From Actinomycetes bacterium (GTDB taxonomy: Bacteria > Actinomycetota > Actinomycetes > Mycobacteriales > Pseudonocardiaceae), in the NCBI GenBank assembly GCA_021793175.1, contig JAJYTH010000017.1, positions 1 through 46,147 of the forward strand: 46,147 bases of DNA. Reading direction: 5' to 3'. The position numbers and the translations under genes are program-made. Positions within the stretch are counted from its first letter, which is position 1; each line of letters opens with the position of its first letter. Below are positions 42,310 through 46,147 of the stretch, in pieces. The notes below the pieces were generated by a model. The model was not told the DNA's origin and searched no databases. It worked only from the letters and a program-made list of their open reading frames with translations.

Positions 42310-43439
42310 CGAAGTCGTCGCCGAAGGAACGGGTTCCCGCGTCGACACGGCAGGGATTCGAGGTGGAGATCGTCGATCCCCGATTCGACTCGGAACCGTC
42401 GGGGTGGGCGAAGTTCCGCAGAATCGTGCCCTGCGGGCCGATGTGGGACTACGAGTTGCTGCGGTTGGAGGCGTGGCTGTCGCGGAATCCCCCGGTGCTC
42501 GCCGTGTTGCGCGAGGGCGGCAGGGTGTTGGGGGCGTGCGTGGCGATGCTGTGCAGTCCACGCAGTCCACTGCGCAAGCAGGAGTTCGCGCCTCGGTCCA
42601 CCGGCCGGTTGCGGCGGTACGTTCCGTGCTGGGCCGAGGTCTATCTGCCGTGGTTCTCGGGCCACTCCGCAATCGTGTTCCGCGACGGCATGAGCGCCGA
42701 GCAGCGACGGGAGTTGCTGCGGCTGTTCGAACGACGGCTCGCGGAGTACGTGGGCGTCGGGTTGCTCGGCGTGGTCTACCGGGCCCTGCCCGCCGAGATC
42801 GCGAAGAGGGTCACCGGGCCGGGACGGCCGAGCCGGGAGATCGACCCCACCACTGTGCTGGTCAACCGCTGGGAGTCGGTCGACGACTGGTCGGCGTCTC
42901 TGCGTCCACCCGTGCGCGCCGCTGTGCGCGAGGTGCTCGACGCCACCGCGGAGCTCGATGTCACCACGGGCGCGGGGCGCACCGATCTCGACGCGGCGGA
43001 GCTCGCCACCCTGCTCAACCGACATCGGGCCAGGCAGGACGAGCGCGCCTGGCGTTCGGGGCAGCGGGCCAGGGTCGCCGGGCTGCATCTGGACACCCGC
43101 AGTCCCGTGCCCACCGCCTACCTGGAGGCGTTCCTCCGCAGACCCGAGGTCGTCACCCGGGTGTACCGGGAGGGAAGCGGCAGGCTCCTCGCGTTCCACA
43201 CCATGATCGATATCGAGGAGGGGATCGCGTTGCCCCACTGGGCCGCTTTGCCGGTGGAGCGAGGGGGAAGGCGCGGCCTGTACGCCGATGCATATGTCCA
43301 CTGTGTACAAAAAATGATCGAGTCGGGTCGGCCGGAACTCACCGCGGGCCGCACTCTGTTGGACCTCAAGGCGGCGTTCGGGTTCGACACGCGCAGCCTG
43401 TTCTCGATCGCCGTGCCGAGGCCGGTGATGGCCGGATGA
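42306..43439 (+). CDS. FemAB-like GNAT acyltransferase, paralogue 2 of 4
   Basis: This 377-residue protein has a 17-residue extra N-terminus, then VDPRFDSEPSGWAKF and MWDYELLRLEAWLSRNPP closely matching paralogue 1, a middle insertion (ARQDERAWRSGQRARVAGLH), VYREGSGRLLAFHTMIDIEEG and the end FSIAVPRPVMAG. It is the closest copy to paralogue 1 by eye. ATGA overlaps occur at both ends (42306 and 43436-43439). Confidence 0.85.
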   Translation: MTKSSPKERVPASTRQGFEVEIVDPRFDSEPSGWAKFRRIVPCGPMWDYELLRLEAWLSRNPPVLAVLREGGRVLGACVAMLCSPRSPLRKQEFAPRSTGRLRRYVPCWAEVYLPWFSGHSAIVFRDGMSAEQRRELLRLFERRLAEYVGVGLLGVVYRALPAEIAKRVTGPGRPSREIDPTTVLVNRWESVDDWSASLRPPVRAAVREVLDATAELDVTTGAGRTDLDAAELATLLNRHRARQDERAWRSGQRARVAGLHLDTRSPVPTAYLEAFLRRPEVVTRVYREGSGRLLAFHTMIDIEEGIALPHWAALPVERGGRRGLYADAYVHCVQKMIESGRPELTAGRTLLDLKAAFGFDTRSLFSIAVPRPVMAG

Positions 43440-44437
43440 GTGTCTCTGTGACGGTGCTCGACCCCAGACGTGACCCCGAACCCCCGGAGTGGTCGGCGTT
43501 CGCCGAGGCCGCGCGACTGCACGCGCCGTGGGACTACGGCCTGTTGGGTCTGGAGTCGCGACATGCGCCGCACCCGACCGTGCTCGCGTTGGCGACCCTC
43601 GACGGACGCCTCGCCGGGGCGATGGCCGCCAGCGTGGTGCGCGGCCCGTTGGGCGTGCGGCTGGTGGAGGTGCACAACCCGTGGCTGTCCGGTTTCGTCG
43701 GTTGGACGTTCCTCGATGAGATCGGAGCGCGGGGAAGGAAGCTGCTGCTACGCAGGATGGAACGGGAACTGTGCCGGTTCGCCGGGCTGGCGTGCGCGGG
43801 CGTGTTCTACCGGTACCTGTCCGAGGAGGAAGTGCCGCTGGTGTCCGGTTTCGGACGGCTGGGGCGCGAGACGGTGGGCGCGGCCGTACTGGACAACCGG
43901 TTCACCACCGTGGACGAGTGGATCTCCTCGCTGGCCCGCAGCCGTAGACACAGTCTCCGCGGCCAGGTGCGCAAGGTCGAACGGGACCCGGACATCGTGG
44001 TGCGTTTCGCCGCCGCGCGTGACGACCTCGACGGTGCCGAACTGGCCGAGCTGGTGAACAGGCACAGGACCCGGTTCGGCAATCCGGGGTTCGACAACCG
44101 TGGTCCGGTGGTGGCGGAGTACCTGCACCGGCTCGTTCGCCGCGACGACGTGCTGTCGTTGACCTACCACGACGGCCAGGGGCGGTTGCTGGCCTTCGCC
44201 GATCTGCTCGACAACCCCGGGGTGCCGCTCTACCAGCACTGGGCCGCGTTGAGTAAGGACGAAGGTGGAAAACAGCACCTGTACTTCGACTCCTATGCCC
44301 GCATGATGGGGCACGTCGTGGGGAACGGCCGCGAGGGACTGTCCGCGGGAAGGGGCAAACTGGAGCTCAAGCAGTCGTTGGGGTTGCAGCCTCGGAGGCG
44401 ATGGGCCGCCGCGGTACCGAGGCCGGTGGCCGGATGA
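43436..44437 (+). CDS. FemAB-like GNAT acyltransferase, paralogue 3 of 4
   Basis: This 333-residue protein begins MSVSVTVLDPRRDPEPPEWSAF and has WDYGLLGLES, ELVNRHRTRFGNPGFDNRGP, LTYHDGQGRLLAFADLLDNPG, YQHWAALSKDEGG and the end AAAVPRPVAG. The true start is ATG 43436, overlapping the previous stop; the same frame is open far upstream inside paralogue 2, which is only shadow. The N-terminal acidic and Trp motifs are less like paralogues 1 and 2. Confidence 0.85.
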   Translation: MSVSVTVLDPRRDPEPPEWSAFAEAARLHAPWDYGLLGLESRHAPHPTVLALATLDGRLAGAMAASVVRGPLGVRLVEVHNPWLSGFVGWTFLDEIGARGRKLLLRRMERELCRFAGLACAGVFYRYLSEEEVPLVSGFGRLGRETVGAAVLDNRFTTVDEWISSLARSRRHSLRGQVRKVERDPDIVVRFAAARDDLDGAELAELVNRHRTRFGNPGFDNRGPVVAEYLHRLVRRDDVLSLTYHDGQGRLLAFADLLDNPGVPLYQHWAALSKDEGGKQHLYFDSYARMMGHVVGNGREGLSAGRGKLELKQSLGLQPRRRWAAAVPRPVAG

Positions 44438-45456
44438 GTGTCGAGGTGCTGGATCCGCGGTTCGACGCCGAGCCGCCGTACTGGCGTGAGCTTCGGGCCC
44501 GTGCCGGGCTGCGCGGCGACTGGGCGTGGGACGTGCTGCGGCGGCAGGCGTGGTGTGCGCGGACGCCGTGGTATCTCACCGTGTTGCTGGACGGCTCGCG
44601 GCCACGGGGCATGGTCGGTGCGGCGTGGGTGGGTTCCCGTACCCGGCGGCACCGGTTCGCCGTCTCCGGCTGTGGTGGGCGGATCGGCGGTCTCGATCTC
44701 CGCGCGCCTGGCAGTAGCGCGTTCCCCTCCTGGTGGTTCGCCGACGTGGGGGACGACGGCGGTTGTCGGCAACTGCTGTCCGAATACGTGCCGACCGTCC
44801 GAAGGCTGCTCGGCCCGGGGCTGAAGGGCACGCTGATCCGACAGGTTCCCGAGGCGGCTTTGCCGGTGGTGGACGGGCGTTGGCGGCTGGTGCGCGAGAC
44901 CGAACCCGTCGCGAGGATGAGCACCGAGCCGTTCGGCGGTCGCGACGACTGGTTGGCGTCTCTGCCCAGGCGACGCAGGGCGCACCTGCGCGGAGTCTTC
45001 GCGCGGGTGGAGGACGACGACAGCCTCACCGTGGAGTTCCTGCCGGGTGATCGGGCCGATGCCGTCGAGGTGGCGGAGCTGCTGCGCGTCAACGAGGTCA
45101 AGCACCGGGACGTACCGATCGTGCCCCTGCCTCAGTTCGTGGGGTATCTGCGCTGCCTGCTAGAGCAGCCTGACGTGTTCGTTCTGTCCTATCGAGACAC
45201 CGAAACACGGAGGCTCCTCGGCGCGACGACGGTTTACGACCATCCACAGTGGCCTTTGGCGCGGGCGTGGTCCTCGCTGAGGGTCGAGGACGGTGGCAGG
45301 CCGGATCTGTACTTCCACATGTACGGCGAACTGGTGCGGTGGGCGATCGCCCAAGGCAAGAACGGCGTGGTGCTCGGCAAGAAGATGAGTCAGGTCAAGG
45401 CCTCGCTGGGCGCGGAACTGGTGCCCCAGTACGCCGCAGCGATCCCCGTGCGTTGA
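44434..45456 (+). CDS. FemAB-like GNAT acyltransferase, paralogue 4 of 4
   Basis: This 340-residue protein begins MSVEVLDPRFDAEPPYWRELRA and is the most diverged copy: WDVLRRQAWCARTPW, VEFLPGDRADAVEVAELLRVNEVKH, LSYRDTETRRLLGATTVYDHPQWPLARAW, ending YAAAIPVR without the PRPV tail. It overlaps paralogue 3 by ATGA and converges with mmuM four bases later. It probably acts on another substrate than the first three, which is inference. Confidence 0.85.
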   Translation: MSVEVLDPRFDAEPPYWRELRARAGLRGDWAWDVLRRQAWCARTPWYLTVLLDGSRPRGMVGAAWVGSRTRRHRFAVSGCGGRIGGLDLRAPGSSAFPSWWFADVGDDGGCRQLLSEYVPTVRRLLGPGLKGTLIRQVPEAALPVVDGRWRLVRETEPVARMSTEPFGGRDDWLASLPRRRRAHLRGVFARVEDDDSLTVEFLPGDRADAVEVAELLRVNEVKHRDVPIVPLPQFVGYLRCLLEQPDVFVLSYRDTETRRLLGATTVYDHPQWPLARAWSSLRVEDGGRPDLYFHMYGELVRWAIAQGKNGVVLGKKMSQVKASLGAELVPQYAAAIPVR

Positions 45457-45460
45457 GGGA

Positions 45461-46147
45461 CTACAGCGCTTCGGCGACGCGGGCGATGTCGGCCGGGCGC
45501 ACTCGACAACAGCCCCCGACGACTCGGGCCCCTTCGGCGACCCAGCGCCGGGCGAGCTCCGGTGAGTAACGCGACGGCCCCCACCAGGCGCGCCGCACGG
45601 TGTCCCAGTTCTCGCCGCTGTTCGGATAGACCACCAGCGGCTTGGTCGTCACCTCGCGCGCGTGGGCGAGTGCGGGCGAGATGTCGCCGGGCGTGCAGCA
45701 GTTGACGCCCACCGCCACGATGTCGGGTGAGGACTCGGCGACGGCGAAGGCTTCGGCCAGCGGTTGTCCGGCCCGGGTCCGATCACCTTCGACGGTGTAG
45801 GTGAGCCACGCGGGCACACCCAACCCGGACACGGCTTCCGCCAGGGCCTCGGCCTCGTCGACGTCCGGCACGGTCTCCAGGGCCAACACGTCGGGGGAGG
45901 TCTCGGCCAGGACCTCCAACCGGGGGCGGTGCCAGTCCCGCAACTGCGCCACGGTGAGCCCGTAGCGTCCGCGATACTCCGAGCCGTCCGCCAACGCGGC
46001 ACCGTAAGGCCCCACCGACGCGGCCACGAGCCGGCGTCGCCCGTCGTCGGAAAGTTGGTCGCGGGCCCGGCGGGCGAGTTCGACGCTGCGGCGGAGCAGT
46101 GTGGTGGCCGTGTCCCGGTCGATGCCGCGTTCGGCGAATCCGGAGAA
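45461..46147 (-). CDS. mmuM: Homocysteine S-methyltransferase, C-terminal part (gene runs off the right edge)
   Basis: The frame is open from the stop at 45461 to the window end, about 229 residues. It is a TIM barrel methyltransferase that makes methionine from homocysteine with S-methylmethionine or SAM. The zinc-binding cysteines are seen as GVNCCTPGDI and VVGGCCRVRP; SVGPYGAALADGSEYRG is the other family block, and FSGFAERGID at the edge is its usual upstream segment. The N-terminus is missing. Confidence 0.92.
   Translation of the reverse strand, partial: FSGFAERGIDRDTATTLLRRSVELARRARDQLSDDGRRRLVAASVGPYGAALADGSEYRGRYGLTVAQLRDWHRPRLEVLAETSPDVLALETVPDVDEAEALAEAVSGLGVPAWLTYTVEGDRTRAGQPLAEAFAVAESSPDIVAVGVNCCTPGDISPALAHAREVTTKPLVVYPNSGENWDTVRRAWWGPSRYSPELARRWVAEGARVVGGCCRVRPADIARVAEAL

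Noticed and set aside
41110-43310. Long minus-strand ORFs opposite the GNAT tandem
   Set aside because: Pro/Arg/Gln-rich shadows without ribosome binding sites.
1-46147. CRISPR arrays, insertion sequences, prophage genes or rRNA
   Set aside because: No spaced direct-repeat array, transposase, phage or rRNA signature noticed on either strand.

Overview
The window is high-GC actinobacterial DNA, most likely from the Pseudonocardiaceae (Amycolatopsis/Saccharomonospora-like). This is inferred from GTG/TTG starts, mycothiol synthase, an orphan GlnR-type regulator, an RsiG-like anti-sigma factor, a conservon (cvnABCD) and DMATS/tryptophanase genes. No species call is possible from sequence reading alone. 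There is no rRNA, insertion sequence, phage or CRISPR array; one tRNA gene (Lys, UUU) is present.

Region 1 (1-20.6 kb) is an ancestral actinobacterial core. It follows almost gene for gene the order I recall for M. tuberculosis Rv0810c-Rv0823c: DUF3073 (edge), YgfZ-like folate protein, PabC, nitrobindin, DUF1416/SseC, CysA2-type thiosulfate sulfurtransferase, membrane thioredoxin, LmeA-like lipid-binding protein, GlnR, MshD, the pst phosphate uptake operon with PhoU, a giant LytR-CpsA-Psr (LCP) protein and tRNA-dihydrouridine synthase. Inserted in it are an asparaginase gene coupled to an rsiG-like gene. Visible regulation includes a cysteine-type leader peptide in front of the sulfur operon, two PHO-box-like direct repeats in the pst/phoU promoters, a hairpin between pstS and pstC, and a palindrome in the ygfZ/pabC divergent promoter.

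Region 2 (20.6-26 kb) is mixed: a secreted Cu-type SOD lacking the usual zinc site, an EamA transporter, a DUF6328 membrane protein, an unknown acidic protein, a 21-residue peptide with eight cysteines (metallothionein-like, too small for ordinary gene callers), three 21-bp tandem repeats, tRNA-Lys and an LLM-family flavin oxidoreductase.

Region 3 (26.5-34 kb) has an aromatic prenyltransferase (DMATS family) followed by tryptophanase, probably a mini-cluster for a prenylated indole. It ends at a strong bidirectional terminator facing a cvnABCD conservon. Upstream of cvnA is type I IPP isomerase, which makes the DMAPP a prenyltransferase would use.

Region 4 (34-45.5 kb) is the most unusual part: two divergent, tightly overlapping five-gene operons. 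The minus operon encodes a GT2 glycosyltransferase, an ATP-grasp ligase, a flippase-like membrane protein, a TobZ/NodU-type carbamoyltransferase and another membrane protein. The plus operon encodes a shortened PaaK/CapK-like protein and four tandem paralogous FemAB-like GNAT proteins, every junction being a 4-base start/stop overlap. I infer a pathway for a carbamoylated, acylated or aminoacylated glycolipid or surface glycan; its product is unknown to me. A homocysteine S-methyltransferase gene runs off the right edge.
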